13,033 nt of DNA from JAEEJA01 sp036343175 (GTDB lineage Bacteria > Bacillota > Clostridia > Lachnospirales > Lachnospiraceae). The notes under the pieces were generated by a model that was not told where the DNA came from, did not search any database, and worked only from the letters and a program-made list of their open reading frames with translations. The translations under genes were made by a program, and so were the position numbers. Below are positions 1 to 8,811 of this stretch, in pieces. Each line of letters begins with the position of its first letter. The first letter of the stretch is position 1. The DNA is taken from contig JAZASR010000045.1 in the NCBI GenBank assembly GCA_036343175.1, positions 1-13,033 of the forward strand, in the 5' to 3' direction.

Positions 1-3000
1 CGAAAATTCCTGACCCGGGCGAACCGCCGCCGGCATTATATTCTGCCGGTATATCAGATGCAGCCCATGGTATCTCTTCCGTCGGTACATCAGATGCAGC
101 CCATGGTATCTCTTCCGTCGGTACATCAGATGTAGCCCATGGTATCTCTTCCGTCGGTACATCAGATACAGTCAGATCTGTTTCTTCGGCAGGGGTACCG
201 GTCCCTCTCTCACGGCTCTCAATATAAGCATCTATGCTCGTAACTCCGATCTTTGAAGGATAGTCATATCCTGTGTCATATGGATATTCATAGCTCTTAA
301 GCATTTCCAGCTGAGTCTTCACCTCTGCCGCAAGCTTATCGTCATCCGGGTGGTCATCTGCTTTACAGCCGTATGTCTCCTCTTCACCATTTTTTTCTGT
401 ATCAGAGTCATTTTCTGCTTCCTCCTCTGCCTCCAGAGGGTCTCTTATCATGCCGTCGTCATATACAAGACGGTAAGACATAATATCATCAGTATCCGCA
501 TATGCACCTTCAGGATCATCCTCCTGCATCCCAGGCACAGCTTTTTTAAGCGATGGGTGATCGTAGAAAGCGGCCAGTATCCAGTCAATAAATCCTGCTG
601 CCTTTTCAGGAGCCTTATAAAAATATATCTGAAATGCTTTCTTATATCTGTCTTCAAGCTTTTCATCACTTGCAAAAGACGCTGTCAGGTAGATCTTCTG
701 CCTGGCTCTTGTAAGGGCAACATATAGTATGCGAAGCTCCTCTGCCATTGTTGACCTTACTTTTCTCAGCTTAATAAGGGAATTGATCATCCAGTCAGTC
801 GTGACATTAAAGTTCCTGTCCATATACTTGAAGGCCGCTCCAAGATCGCTGTCATATATTATGTTTCCGCGGGCATCCTTTTTATTGAAGTCCTTGCACA
901 GCCTTGATACAAATACTACAGGGAATTCCAATCCTTTACTGTGGTGGATAGTCATGATGCGGACCGCATCTTCATTTTCACTTATAAAGCCTGCTTCTCC
1001 CTCTTCATTATCGGACCTGATGATATCGCTTATATAGGACACAAAGTCATAAAGAGTCGTAATGCCGCGGCTGTTGTAATCCTGGGCCTTTTTTAAGAGC
1101 AGGTCAAGATTTGCCTGAGCGCTCCTTCCCTTCTCTCTTATCCTCATCCTGTCATAATAATCATTTTCTTTATAAATGGCATTTATGAGATCATTAACTG
1201 TATGATACTCGGCAAAATGCCTGTAATAATTATATCTGTTATAAAAATCACGAAGCTTGGAAACAAGCTTAAGCCTGTCAAAAGATCCGATCAGAGATGC
1301 GTCTGTATCCTTATAATCACCGAGGATAGACAATATTCTCTCATAAAAGAAATCCCCTCTGCCGTATATCTTAATATCCGCAAGCTCTTTATCGGTAAGT
1401 CCCACAAGCTCCGAGCGAAGGACAGTAACTAATGGAATGTCATTCAGAGGATCATCAAGTATGGTCAGACACGCAAGGATAACTGCGACTTCCGGTCTTT
1501 CAAAATATCCGGTCCTGCTTTCAGTGAAGAGCGGTATCCCTGCATTCTCAAATACCCGCTTGTATACAGGCACTTCATCCTTTGTGGATCTCATAAGTAT
1601 GCAGATATCTGAAAAGCGTACTTTTCTTTTCCCGCCGATTACGCTGATCTCCATATTGCCCGCTATTTCTTTTATTTTCTTTGCTGTGGCTTTTGCTTCG
1701 GCCTGAAGCTGGTCAGATGCGGTCTCGGCCCCGGTGATCAGCATAAGCTCTGTACGAAGGTCGCTTGTGGTCTCAGTATCGGGAAGACCATGAATAAGGC
1801 GGCCGGACTTCTTATAATCAACACCTCCGAAGTCAGGAGTCATAAAATCATCAAATATTTCATTTACCGAATCGATGACTTCACTATTGCTCCTGAAGTT
1901 GGCATTGAGGTCTACTTTTATCTGACCCGATGCATTCTTTAAGTCTTCACCAGCCTTAAGCCCTCTGAAATCATTGTATTTCCTTACGAAAAGGTCAGGT
2001 CTGGCATGACGAAAGCCGTAAATGGACTGCTTTACATCACCAACCATGAAAAGATGCGGGAAGCTGCCGGGTCTGTGGATCCTCCCGTCAGATGAATGCC
2101 CTGCTATCGCAGTAAGGATGGCCTCCTGAAGGAGGTTTGAATCCTGATACTCATCTATCATTATTTCCTGATAGAATTCACCCAGTTCTATTGCGGCAGA
2201 TGAAGGAGAAAGAATACCGCCGTCATTTACAGTAAGTATACTTAAGGCTGTCTGCTCGACCTCATCAAAGTCCATAACGTTCTTTTCTTTTTTCTTCGCT
2301 TCGAAGACCTTCATAAATCCCTTTGTCAGATAGACAAGAGTATTGATGACAGTGGTGATATAGCGGCAATAGCCCTTTATCTCATCCGGCCCAAACATAA
2401 AATAATTGTTATAAATATAACGTATTCCTTTTACGGCTGCGCTGTCGCTTGTGGCCGAAGGGATGATCTTATCACGATATTCTTTTACTTTGTCACTTAT
2501 CTGCTGATCGTCTTTCCGTGACTTGCTTTTATATTGATCCCCAAGGTATGATATGTGATCAAGGGCATTTTTTATACTGTAATATGTCTGAACTAATGTA
2601 TCGGGATCCGCGCTTCCCTTATATTCAATGATCCGGTCAGCAAGTAAAGACAGATCATCTGAGAGTGATGTGAAAAAGCTGATCCTGTTATCCTTTGAAG
2701 GATAGACAGCTTCATCAGCTGTATCAAGGAAGTTTAAAGCTGCCTCGCTATCGGATCTCATCTGATCGATCCTTTTCTTTAAGGCCGCGGAGCCGTCGTT
2801 TATCACCCTGTAGAATGCAGAGCCTGCATGGTCAGTATCATAAAGGGAGCTTAAGCTGTCAAGCCACCCATATGGCATGGGATGCTTTACAGCCTCGCTG
2901 TAAAGATGGAATATCACATCTTTCATGGCATCGTCATTCTTATAACCGCTCAGGATGTCACGCACTTCAGTAAAAGGACATAGATTCAGATCTGATATCT

Positions 3001-3460
3001 CCTCCTGACTGATACCTTCAGAATACAGATCTTCAAAATACTCGTCTATGGCTTCATTCTTAAGCCGGCTCTGATCATACTCATCCATAATGGCAAAGGA
3101 AGGATCGATATCTGCCTCATGATAGAACATAGTTATGACCTTTTTACAGAAGGCATCTATGGTCATGATATCAGCATTGGCTATGTAGGAAAGCTGCTTC
3201 TTAAGCCGTCTGTCGGCTGGATCATGGGCAAGAGCCTCATGGATGGCCTGATTGATCTTTGATTTCATATCGCGGGCAGCTGCATTGGTAAATGTCACTA
3301 TGAGCATCCTGTCAATGGACATATGCGCATTCGGGTCTTCGATCTCGCGGATGATCCTTTCGACCAGAGTAGTAGTCTTCCCGGAGCCTGCGGCAGCTGA
3401 GGCCAGTATATCGACCCCTCTCAGATCACGGATCTTTTTCTGATCTTCAGTCATTTCCAT
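1..3460 (-). CDS. addA: ATP-dependent helicase/nuclease subunit A AddA (3' end cut by window edge)
   Basis: AddA is the UvrD-like helicase and nuclease subunit of AddAB, which unwinds and degrades DNA ends to start recombinational repair in the cytoplasm. I translated the frame from 3460 to the left edge and found no stop (about 1153 residues). Superfamily 1 helicase motifs appear in order: Walker A AAAGSGKT (22-29), TFTNAAARDM, Walker B DEYQDS (436-441), GDVKQSIYGFR (about 471), NFRS, IHHSKGLEFP (HH at 839-840) and VALTRAR (914-920). A YPY...PSK segment near 1060-1072 resembles the conserved stretch before the C-terminal nuclease domain, which itself lies outside the window. The start at 3460 has GGGAGG nine bases upstream. 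It lies 25 bases after addB, so the two are surely co-transcribed. An in-frame 12-residue tandem repeat occupies residues 1099-1134. This should make the full protein longer than the roughly 1230 residues usual for the family. Confidence 0.95.
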   Translation of the reverse strand, partial: MEMTEDQKKIRDLRGVDILASAAAGSGKTTTLVERIIREIEDPNAHMSIDRMLIVTFTNAAARDMKSKINQAIHEALAHDPADRRLKKQLSYIANADIMTIDAFCKKVITMFYHEADIDPSFAIMDEYDQSRLKNEAIDEYFEDLYSEGISQEEISDLNLCPFTEVRDILSGYKNDDAMKDVIFHLYSEAVKHPMPYGWLDSLSSLYDTDHAGSAFYRVINDGSAALKKRIDQMRSDSEAALNFLDTADEAVYPSKDNRISFFTSLSDDLSLLADRIIEYKGSADPDTLVQTYYSIKNALDHISYLGDQYKSKSRKDDQQISDKVKEYRDKIIPSATSDSAAVKGIRYIYNNYFMFGPDEIKGYCRYITTVINTLVYLTKGFMKVFEAKKKEKNVMDFDEVEQTALSILTVNDGGILSPSSAAIELGEFYQEIMIDEYQDSNLLQEAILTAIAGHSSDGRIHRPGSFPHLFMVGDVKQSIYGFRHARPDLFVRKYNDFRGLKAGEDLKNASGQIKVDLNANFRSNSEVIDSVNEIFDDFMTPDFGGVDYKKSGRLIHGLPDTETTSDLRTELMLITGAETASDQLQAEAKATAKKIKEIAGNMEISVIGGKRKVRFSDICILMRSTKDEVPVYKRVFENAGIPLFTESRTGYFERPEVAVILACLTILDDPLNDIPLVTVLRSELVGLTDKELADIKIYGRGDFFYERILSILGDYKDTDASLIGSFDRLKLVSKLRDFYNRYNYYRHFAEYHTVNDLINAIYKENDYYDRMRIREKGRSAQANLDLLLKKAQDYNSRGITTLYDFVSYISDIIRSDNEEGEAGFISENEDAVRIMTIHHSKGLEFPVVFVSRLCKDFNKKDARGNIIYDSDLGAAFKYMDRNFNVTTDWMINSLIKLRKVRSTMAEELRILYVALTRARQKIYLTASFASDEKLEDRYKKAFQIYFYKAPEKAAGFIDWILAAFYDHPSLKKAVPGMQEDDPEGAYADTDDIMSYRLVYDDGMIRDPLEAEEEAENDSDTEKNGEEETYGCKADDHPDDDKLAAEVKTQLEMLKSYEYPYDTGYDYPSKIGVTSIDAYIESRERGTGTPAEETDLTVSDVPTEEIPWATSDVPTEEIPWAASDVPTEEIPWAASDIPAEYNAGGGSPGSGIF
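59..166 (-). repeat. 36-bp in-frame tandem repeat, three copies, in the addA linker
   Basis: Three nearly identical 36-bp units lie head to tail (131-166, 95-130, 59-94), and a decayed fourth copy covers about 41-58. On the minus strand each encodes SDVPTEEIPWAA, with the last residue but one or last varying (first copy ends AT). The fourth copy starts SDIPAE. The single difference between the full copies is one codon (aca versus gca), so the expansion is recent or kept uniform. It sits between the helicase part and the expected nuclease domain of AddA, and is acidic and proline-containing, as expected for a flexible linker. Confidence 0.95.
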
Positions 3461-3485
3461 GAAAAATCACCTCCCTTCCTTAAAG

Positions 3486-6400
3486 TCATTGTCCTTCTCC
3501 TGCTATATGTTTTTTATCCGCCTGCTGCCCTTCATCCACAGGCGCTTCTTCCATGGCCATTTCCTCCAGGATCGAACCCTTATCTTTCTTCTCCAACCGT
3601 CTGTATCCGCCCTCTTCATCCTTTGTAAACCGGCAGATGCCGCCATATGGACAATATCTGCAGGAAGTTTCCCCGCCGCTATTCATATCCATGTTTGGTC
3701 TGATGCTGATATCGCCGGAATATATACCGGTATTCAGCTCTTTTGCCTTTTTTTCCGAATGATGCAGCATATTGTTGATGTTTTTTGTGTCCTCGGCCCT
3801 GGAGTTCTTGCTCAGGCCTCCGTCCTTATTGATCGCCAGATTATAATAACGGCTCATCCTGTAAATTCCGAGAAGCCTGTCCGTGTAATTAAGCAATTTT
3901 TCTTCGCTGTTTGTGATGCCGTCAATTATTTTTTTGGAAGAAATATCATTCTGAAAAATAACTGCATCCATCTTCTTCTTAAATTCCGGATCTAAAGCCA
4001 TATCACCCGCATCTTCTGATGAGCCATGCAGGCCGTCCTCATATTCCTTCTTCTTCCTGGAAAACTGTTCCGGCGCAATATCGGAGAATTCTTTCGGGTT
4101 AATATTGAAGTAATACAGACCTGCCGGAATGACCTTTTTCTCTGTTAATTTCTGCCTGTACTGCATCAGACGCGACATATATAAGGCCAGCTGCAGATTC
4201 TTCCCGTAATAGATATCGGGGAAACTGAATTCAGTATTGCCGGTCTTATAATCTATGATATTAAGATACAGGCCGTCATCATCCTCAATGCTGTCGATCC
4301 TGTCTATCCTCCCCTGAATGAAAGCATCATTTCCGGAATCAAACCTGTATTCAGCGGCTTCTGTCCTGAATGAGGAATTCTTCATGCAGTCGCTTATGAG
4401 TATTATAGTCTCAAGAGCCTTATTCTTAATAAGATTCCCCCTGTGCTTTAATTCTCCGGTCTCCTTAAGTATGCCTTCATTGTAGCTGTTTAAGACTTCA
4501 TCTGCAGAAAGCCTTGCCCTGTCCTTCATTTCATCAGGACCTATGTCAGCCCAGTTCTTTCCATCCTTAAGCATATAGTAGGTATATCTCTCAAGGATCT
4601 TATGTATGATATTCCCGATATCACTGTTATCAAGCTGACGCTCATCTCTTTCAGAGAGGTCAAGTCCGTAATCCAGAAAATGCCTGAACGGGCAGTCAAA
4701 ATATTCCTGAAGCTCAGTAGTGGAGAATGACCTTTCATCCTTCTTCCCAAAGATCTTCTCAGAATATCCGTCAGGAAGAACAAGTCTTCCTGCTTCCGGG
4801 AATTTCTTTATGGAGAGTTCAAGTCTCTTTTCCAATTCAGGGAGGCTGTAAAGTTTTATCCATGAATCCTTCCTGTCACGATCGGCAAATGAGCTGTATA
4901 TCGTATCCATGATGCTGTTCTTATGATAATAAAGATGTGAGGCAAAGTAGGACAGCCCTGCATCGGCTCCGACAATGGTATCCGGATCATTCTCTAAAGC
5001 ATATGATACCTTAAGGTCAGGAAATATCCTCATGAGCTCATATACCGGATATGCCGGAAAAGCCGCCTTGTCATCATCCCCTGTATCCGTAAAAAGGACG
5101 GAGAGCTTACGCTCCGGCTTCGTCATAGCCATATACATATAGAGTTGTTCTCTCAGAATGTTTTCATTGGCAGTCGGCGCAAGTTCAATACCCTTCTCCT
5201 TTAAGATACAGCGCTCAGCATCGGAAATTACAGTGCTGCCCCCATTCTTCTGAGGGAAATAGGAATCACACATATCTGCAAAATAAAGGTACTTAACATG
5301 ATCAAGTCTTGTACGTGAAAGATCGCCTATCACGACAGAATCAGTTGAAGGAGGCAATATGCCTATACGGCATTCAGAAAGGCAGGCAGCTATCAGGTCT
5401 CTGTAATCCGAAAGGATCATGGTCTGAGATTCTCCTTCGAATACATTTTTTATAGAGTCAAATATATGTCCGGCTGCTTTAAAGACCTGTGAATATTCAG
5501 CTGCAGCCTCATCATTGCCCTCATTTCTTAAGCTTTCCGCGACTTCTGAGAGGGTCTCACAAGCTCCGATCTCATTTAAAAAGTCAACAAGTGCCGCATT
5601 GATGGTCATTGGGTCTGATCTGCCCTTAAAGGCCTTAGGTAAAACTCTCTCGTCATAATCAGCCGGATGCCCTGAAAGAAGATTTAAAAATGGCTTTATT
5701 ATCCTGCGGAAGCCTGCAAAGAATTCTTCGATCGCATCGCTGTTGTTGAAGCCTCTGAGATCCACAGGATCATAAAGCATTCTCTTGCTGCCCCTGATGC
5801 CTTTTGCAAGGATAAAGTTATCGACGGCATCTACAGGGTCGACGCTGTATGTATCGCTCTTTCCCATATCCAGTCCTAAAAATCTTCTGGTGAGGGGATT
5901 GCGGGCGAAGTTCATGACTGAATTCCTGTTGAAGTCATATATGAACAGATCTAAAAGTGATGTGATAAAACGCAGGTAATTATTGACATCGATATCCTTC
6001 CTGCTGTCAGCAAATACAGGGATACCATTATCCATAAATACGTCCTTTGTTTTAAGATAAAAGTTTTCCGGATCTCCCGAGATCACGGCAAAATCAGAAA
6101 AGCGAAGCTTCCCGGACGTATCTGAAGCAAGGATGGTCCTTATCCCATGAACGATATGAGCTGCTTCGTCTTCCATGTCGTGAGCCTCGTAGATCTCGAT
6201 ATTATCGGGCTTACCAGGGAAAGAGCTCTGAGGCACTCTGAAAATACTGCTTTCCAGCGCCTTAAGGTCCGGCGCATCGGAATGTCTTAAGTCCTTATCC
6301 AGGAATCTTACATCCGCGGTGCTTCCCGGCCATAGACGGTCCGACATCTCATTCAGTTTATCGAGCGTCCTGCATGACATGCTGAAAAGTCCATCCTCAT

Positions 6401-7178
6401 CCGCGATGCCATGGCTGTCCCCATTGATGGCTATGGTCATGCCGGAAGCTCTCTCGGAAAGAGACTCCAGGAATATGTACTCCAGAGGTGTAAAGCCTGT
6501 AAATCCGTCGAGAAAGTAATAAGCTCCATCTATTATGTCACAGGGAGCAAAGGAGCCTTCTTCATCGCGGAATGAAAGCCTCTGTGCTGTTGTTTTAAGA
6601 CATTCATCAAGTGTTATGCGTGAACGTGAATCAAGTTCATTCTTAAACTCGCGGTAGACAACCGCTACTGCCTTAAGACGGCTGTTAAGAGATCTTCTGC
6701 CATAAGAACACTTAAGCATTGCTTCCATGCCTTCATCAGGCGTAATACAGTATTGCATGAGCTCAGAGATAAAGGACTTCATCTCGCTTACGTAGCCTGG
6801 TCTGTCACAGTTAATGCCAAAGGCACCGAGTTCATCCCTGTGCTTCTTCATGATATCCTGGATCAATATACTCTTCCCTGTCTCGTCAATACGCTCCTTC
6901 TGACTTATTCCCATCCTGTCATCTATCCTGTATGAAAGCCTTAAGAAGCTCTTTACTTCCGTAAAAAGCAGACCTCCGCCGTGTGAGGCCGAGAGGGCTC
7001 TCCTGCACAGCTCCCTCTCACAGGAAAATGTATTCTGCTCGGGCGTTATAAGATATATCCTGACGGGCTTTTGCCCCGCAGAAAGCCTTTTCATATTCTC
7101 CTTCATGGCGGATATTATCTGATCATAGATATACTCAGTCTTTCCGGATCCGCTTCGGCCGCATATAACTTTAAACAT
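3486..7178 (-). CDS. addB: ATP-dependent helicase/nuclease subunit B AddB
   Basis: AddB is the second subunit of the AddAB helicase-nuclease. It has an inactive-type helicase fold that recognises Chi-like sites in known homologues, plus a RecB-family nuclease domain. The 1230-residue protein opens with Walker A GRSGSGKT (7-14). The nuclease core shows GRIDRID (956-962), DYK (976-978) and a downstream KNLQLALYM segment carrying the conserved Gln. Four cysteines match the family's 4Fe-4S cluster: C829 in FDCPFRH, then C1173, C1176 and C1182 in the pattern C-x2-C-x5-C. The start at 7178 is supported by AAGGAG seven bases upstream. About 45 residues follow the last cysteine, ending in a charged, low-complexity tail. 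It is the first gene of the addB-addA operon. Intact motifs indicate a working enzyme. Confidence 0.96.
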   Translation of the reverse strand: MFKVICGRSGSGKTEYIYDQIISAMKENMKRLSAGQKPVRIYLITPEQNTFSCERELCRRALSASHGGGLLFTEVKSFLRLSYRIDDRMGISQKERIDETGKSILIQDIMKKHRDELGAFGINCDRPGYVSEMKSFISELMQYCITPDEGMEAMLKCSYGRRSLNSRLKAVAVVYREFKNELDSRSRITLDECLKTTAQRLSFRDEEGSFAPCDIIDGAYYFLDGFTGFTPLEYIFLESLSERASGMTIAINGDSHGIADEDGLFSMSCRTLDKLNEMSDRLWPGSTADVRFLDKDLRHSDAPDLKALESSIFRVPQSSFPGKPDNIEIYEAHDMEDEAAHIVHGIRTILASDTSGKLRFSDFAVISGDPENFYLKTKDVFMDNGIPVFADSRKDIDVNNYLRFITSLLDLFIYDFNRNSVMNFARNPLTRRFLGLDMGKSDTYSVDPVDAVDNFILAKGIRGSKRMLYDPVDLRGFNNSDAIEEFFAGFRRIIKPFLNLLSGHPADYDERVLPKAFKGRSDPMTINAALVDFLNEIGACETLSEVAESLRNEGNDEAAAEYSQVFKAAGHIFDSIKNVFEGESQTMILSDYRDLIAACLSECRIGILPPSTDSVVIGDLSRTRLDHVKYLYFADMCDSYFPQKNGGSTVISDAERCILKEKGIELAPTANENILREQLYMYMAMTKPERKLSVLFTDTGDDDKAAFPAYPVYELMRIFPDLKVSYALENDPDTIVGADAGLSYFASHLYYHKNSIMDTIYSSFADRDRKDSWIKLYSLPELEKRLELSIKKFPEAGRLVLPDGYSEKIFGKKDERSFSTTELQEYFDCPFRHFLDYGLDLSERDERQLDNSDIGNIIHKILERYTYYMLKDGKNWADIGPDEMKDRARLSADEVLNSYNEGILKETGELKHRGNLIKNKALETIILISDCMKNSSFRTEAAEYRFDSGNDAFIQGRIDRIDSIEDDDGLYLNIIDYKTGNTEFSFPDIYYGKNLQLALYMSRLMQYRQKLTEKKVIPAGLYYFNINPKEFSDIAPEQFSRKKKEYEDGLHGSSEDAGDMALDPEFKKKMDAVIFQNDISSKKIIDGITNSEEKLLNYTDRLLGIYRMSRYYNLAINKDGGLSKNSRAEDTKNINNMLHHSEKKAKELNTGIYSGDISIRPNMDMNSGGETSCRYCPYGGICRFTKDEEGGYRRLEKKDKGSILEEMAMEEAPVDEGQQADKKHIAGEGQ

Positions 7179-7204
7179 AGGCTTGCTCCTTGATCATGCA
7201 GATA

Positions 7205-7260
7205 TAAGACACTTTAGTTATAATACCATATTCTGATAATACCATTACAGACGTGTCTTA
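7205..7260 (-). promoter_or_regulatory. Probable addBA promoter/operator region with inverted and direct repeats
   Basis: A perfect 8-bp inverted repeat, TAAGACAC (7205-7212) and GTGTCTTA (7253-7260), encloses two direct copies of ATAATACCAT (7220-7229 and 7236-7245) spaced exactly 16 bases apart. Read on the minus strand, each direct copy contains TATTAT, a plausible -10 element for addB. No good -35 hexamer is visible at 17 bases; TTTAAG (7257-7262) is a weak match at 15. The region is AT-rich and ends 26 bases before the addB start. A regulator binding site is an inference from the symmetry only. Confidence 0.4.
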
Positions 7261-7312
7261 AATTGTAAGATGGCTGACTTATTAAACAGCTTCAAAATCG
7301 GCAATATTCTAC

Positions 7313-7341
7313 TATCTTTTTTACCGGTATTATTATATAAT
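7313..7341 (+). promoter_or_regulatory. Possible promoter of the FkbM methyltransferase gene
   Basis: A perfect TATAAT (7336-7341) stands 66 bases before the gene start in AT-rich DNA. The -35 position at 17-base spacing (7313-7318, TATCTT) matches the consensus poorly, so this is a -10-driven guess. A T-run at 7317-7322 lies just downstream of that position. Confidence 0.3.
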
Positions 7342-7376
7342 AAAAGTATATGCGGGGTATTGTGATTTTTTACGTT

Positions 7377-7388
7377 AAATGTACATTT
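7377..7388. promoter_or_regulatory. 12-bp perfect palindrome before the FkbM gene
   Basis: AAATGTACATTT reads identically on both strands and ends five bases before the Shine-Dalgarno sequence, in the expected 5' leader. Its 8-bp core ATGTACAT recurs at 8776-8783 just past the gene's terminator. It could be an operator, but a 12-bp AT-rich palindrome can also arise by chance. Confidence 0.3.
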
Positions 7389-7393
7389 GAAAA

Positions 7394-7399
7394 AAGGAG
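7394..7399 (+). promoter_or_regulatory. Ribosome binding site fixing the FkbM gene start
   Basis: AAGGAG stands eight bases before ATG 7408. An upstream in-frame TTG at 7387 overlaps the palindrome and precedes this site by only a few bases, so ATG 7408 is the supported start. Confidence 0.8.
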
Positions 7400-7407
7400 A
7401 AAGGTTA

Positions 7408-8712
7408 ATGATCAAGGAAGATGAAGAAGCTTCTCAGATGCTTGAGACCCTCGTGAATACCAAGAAGGTCCTGTCTGACAGCAAGCTTACAAGCATTACA
7501 GACCAGACAAAGCAGATATTTTCCGACATCAGAAGAGGTATAGAAGAACTTAATCTCGTGTTCTACGGCTGCAGAGAGCCTAAAGGATCCACCCTTTCCG
7601 CTTCTATCGAACAGGCCATGAACGGCGGAGCGCCTCTGGCTATATTCTATGCGGAATTTGATAAATGGCAGGCTGAATTCAAGAATAACATTTTAAGACT
7701 CGAATCATCTGTGACTGACGTCGACTATAAATTTGCAAAGCTCATGCTCAGGGTCAATTCATCCGACGTAAAGGCCCTTAAAGAACACCTTATTCAGAAG
7801 CTTATGCATATCAAATCAAAATCCGAGAAGAACTACAGCTCATTCATAAGTTTCTGCAATAAATTCTCGTATTTCTGGGGGACCATCGACCCGGCTTCTG
7901 ATGATTATTCGCATTTCACGGAAAGGCTTAAAGACATCAAGGAGAATGCCGACAAGTACGAAGATCTCTATGCATCGCTTTCTGACTACCGTTCAAAAAA
8001 GGTAATGTATGGAATATTGAGATTCTGGACGGAACTGGATTTCAGCTTCAAGAATACTCTTTCCGATAAGCTTTTTGATCCGTATTTTGACCATGACATC
8101 ATAGGCATGCTGCCTGAGGATGCAGTATTTGTTGATTGCGGCGCTTATAAGGGCGATACAGCTTTGAACTTTGTAAATAATTTTAACAAATACAAAAAGA
8201 TGTACTTGTATGAGATAGTTCCGCTGCTTGTTGAGAAGGAAAAAGAAGCACTCAAAAACAATCATGACGTTATCTTCAGGAACGCCGGAGTAGGTGATCT
8301 GGCACTTCAGAATAGTACTGTTCTGGTAGCCAATAATCCGGCAATTAAAACAACTTCTCTTCTCGACAGGAAGACAACAGCTATTTATGAGGATCCATCG
8401 GCTATCGGTAATAAACCGGACTTAAAGGTGCCGGTAAAGATGACTACCATCGACCACGATATTGCTGAAAAAATATCATTTATTAAGATGGATGTCGAAG
8501 GCGCTGAGCTTGCCGCTATTAATGGCGCCATGAACCACATCCGGATGGACAGGCCTGTTCTTGCCATCTGCTCATACCACAGATACTCCGATATGTGGAA
8601 GATACCGGAGCTCATCAGGTCCATTGATCCGGGCTACAGATTCTACATGAGATACTATGGAACCGAGAACGGATATATGGCATCAGAGTTCGTGCTCTAT
8701 GCGAGACCATGA
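7408..8712 (+). CDS. FkbM-family SAM-dependent methyltransferase with helical N-terminal extension
   Basis: The C-terminal half (about residues 235-434) is an FkbM-type class I methyltransferase. The SAM-binding motif is FVDCGAYKGDT (241-251), the MDVEGAE motif is at 361-367, and it is followed by the family's P-x-LAICSYH...D-W-IP stretch and an FYMRYYG strand. FkbM enzymes usually O-methylate sugars or related groups; the substrate here cannot be told. Residues 1 to about 165 are predominantly helical and charged, with heptad-like stretches, and match no domain I recognise. Residues 190-235 (YRSKKVMYGILRFW onward) look like the pre-domain often seen before FkbM catalytic domains in Clostridia. 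There is no signal peptide or membrane segment, so it is cytoplasmic. It is the only plus-strand gene, monocistronic, between its own promoter region and a strong terminator. No glycosyltransferase or surface-polysaccharide genes lie nearby. Confidence 0.85.
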   Translation: MIKEDEEASQMLETLVNTKKVLSDSKLTSITDQTKQIFSDIRRGIEELNLVFYGCREPKGSTLSASIEQAMNGGAPLAIFYAEFDKWQAEFKNNILRLESSVTDVDYKFAKLMLRVNSSDVKALKEHLIQKLMHIKSKSEKNYSSFISFCNKFSYFWGTIDPASDDYSHFTERLKDIKENADKYEDLYASLSDYRSKKVMYGILRFWTELDFSFKNTLSDKLFDPYFDHDIIGMLPEDAVFVDCGAYKGDTALNFVNNFNKYKKMYLYEIVPLLVEKEKEALKNNHDVIFRNAGVGDLALQNSTVLVANNPAIKTTSLLDRKTTAIYEDPSAIGNKPDLKVPVKMTTIDHDIAEKISFIKMDVEGAELAAINGAMNHIRMDRPVLAICSYHRYSDMWKIPELIRSIDPGYRFYMRYYGTENGYMASEFVLYARP

Positions 8713-8743
8713 ATGCATCAGAAACCCATGAACAGATATCACT

Positions 8744-8773
8744 AAAAAAGCACCCGTTCCATGGGTGCTTTTT
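8744..8773. terminator. Bidirectional rho-independent terminator between convergent genes
   Basis: The arms AAAAAGCACCC (8745-8755) and GGGTGCTTTTT (8763-8773) pair perfectly around a seven-base loop. A T-tract follows the GC stem on each strand (five T on plus, six on minus), so it can stop the FkbM transcript as well as the converging kinase/sirtuin transcript. It begins 32 bases after the FkbM stop codon. Confidence 0.93.
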
Positions 8774-8811
8774 ACATGTACATATCTAAAGATAACAGGT
8801 GTTTTCGCTAG

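Noticed and set aside
1..180. Possible CRISPR array from regularly repeated 36-bp units
   Set aside because: The units are directly adjacent with no unique spacers, stay in frame and lie inside the open addA frame. They are a coding tandem repeat.
350..1706. Several plus-strand open frames opposite addA
   Set aside because: The addA frame is open throughout here and carries helicase motifs V and VI. The plus-strand frames are its antisense shadows.
3459..3995. Plus-strand open frame of 178 codons opposite the addB 3' end
   Set aside because: It lies antisense to the well-supported addB C-terminus, including its iron-sulphur cysteines. It has no convincing ribosome binding site, and its translation looks like the biased composition of an antisense shadow.
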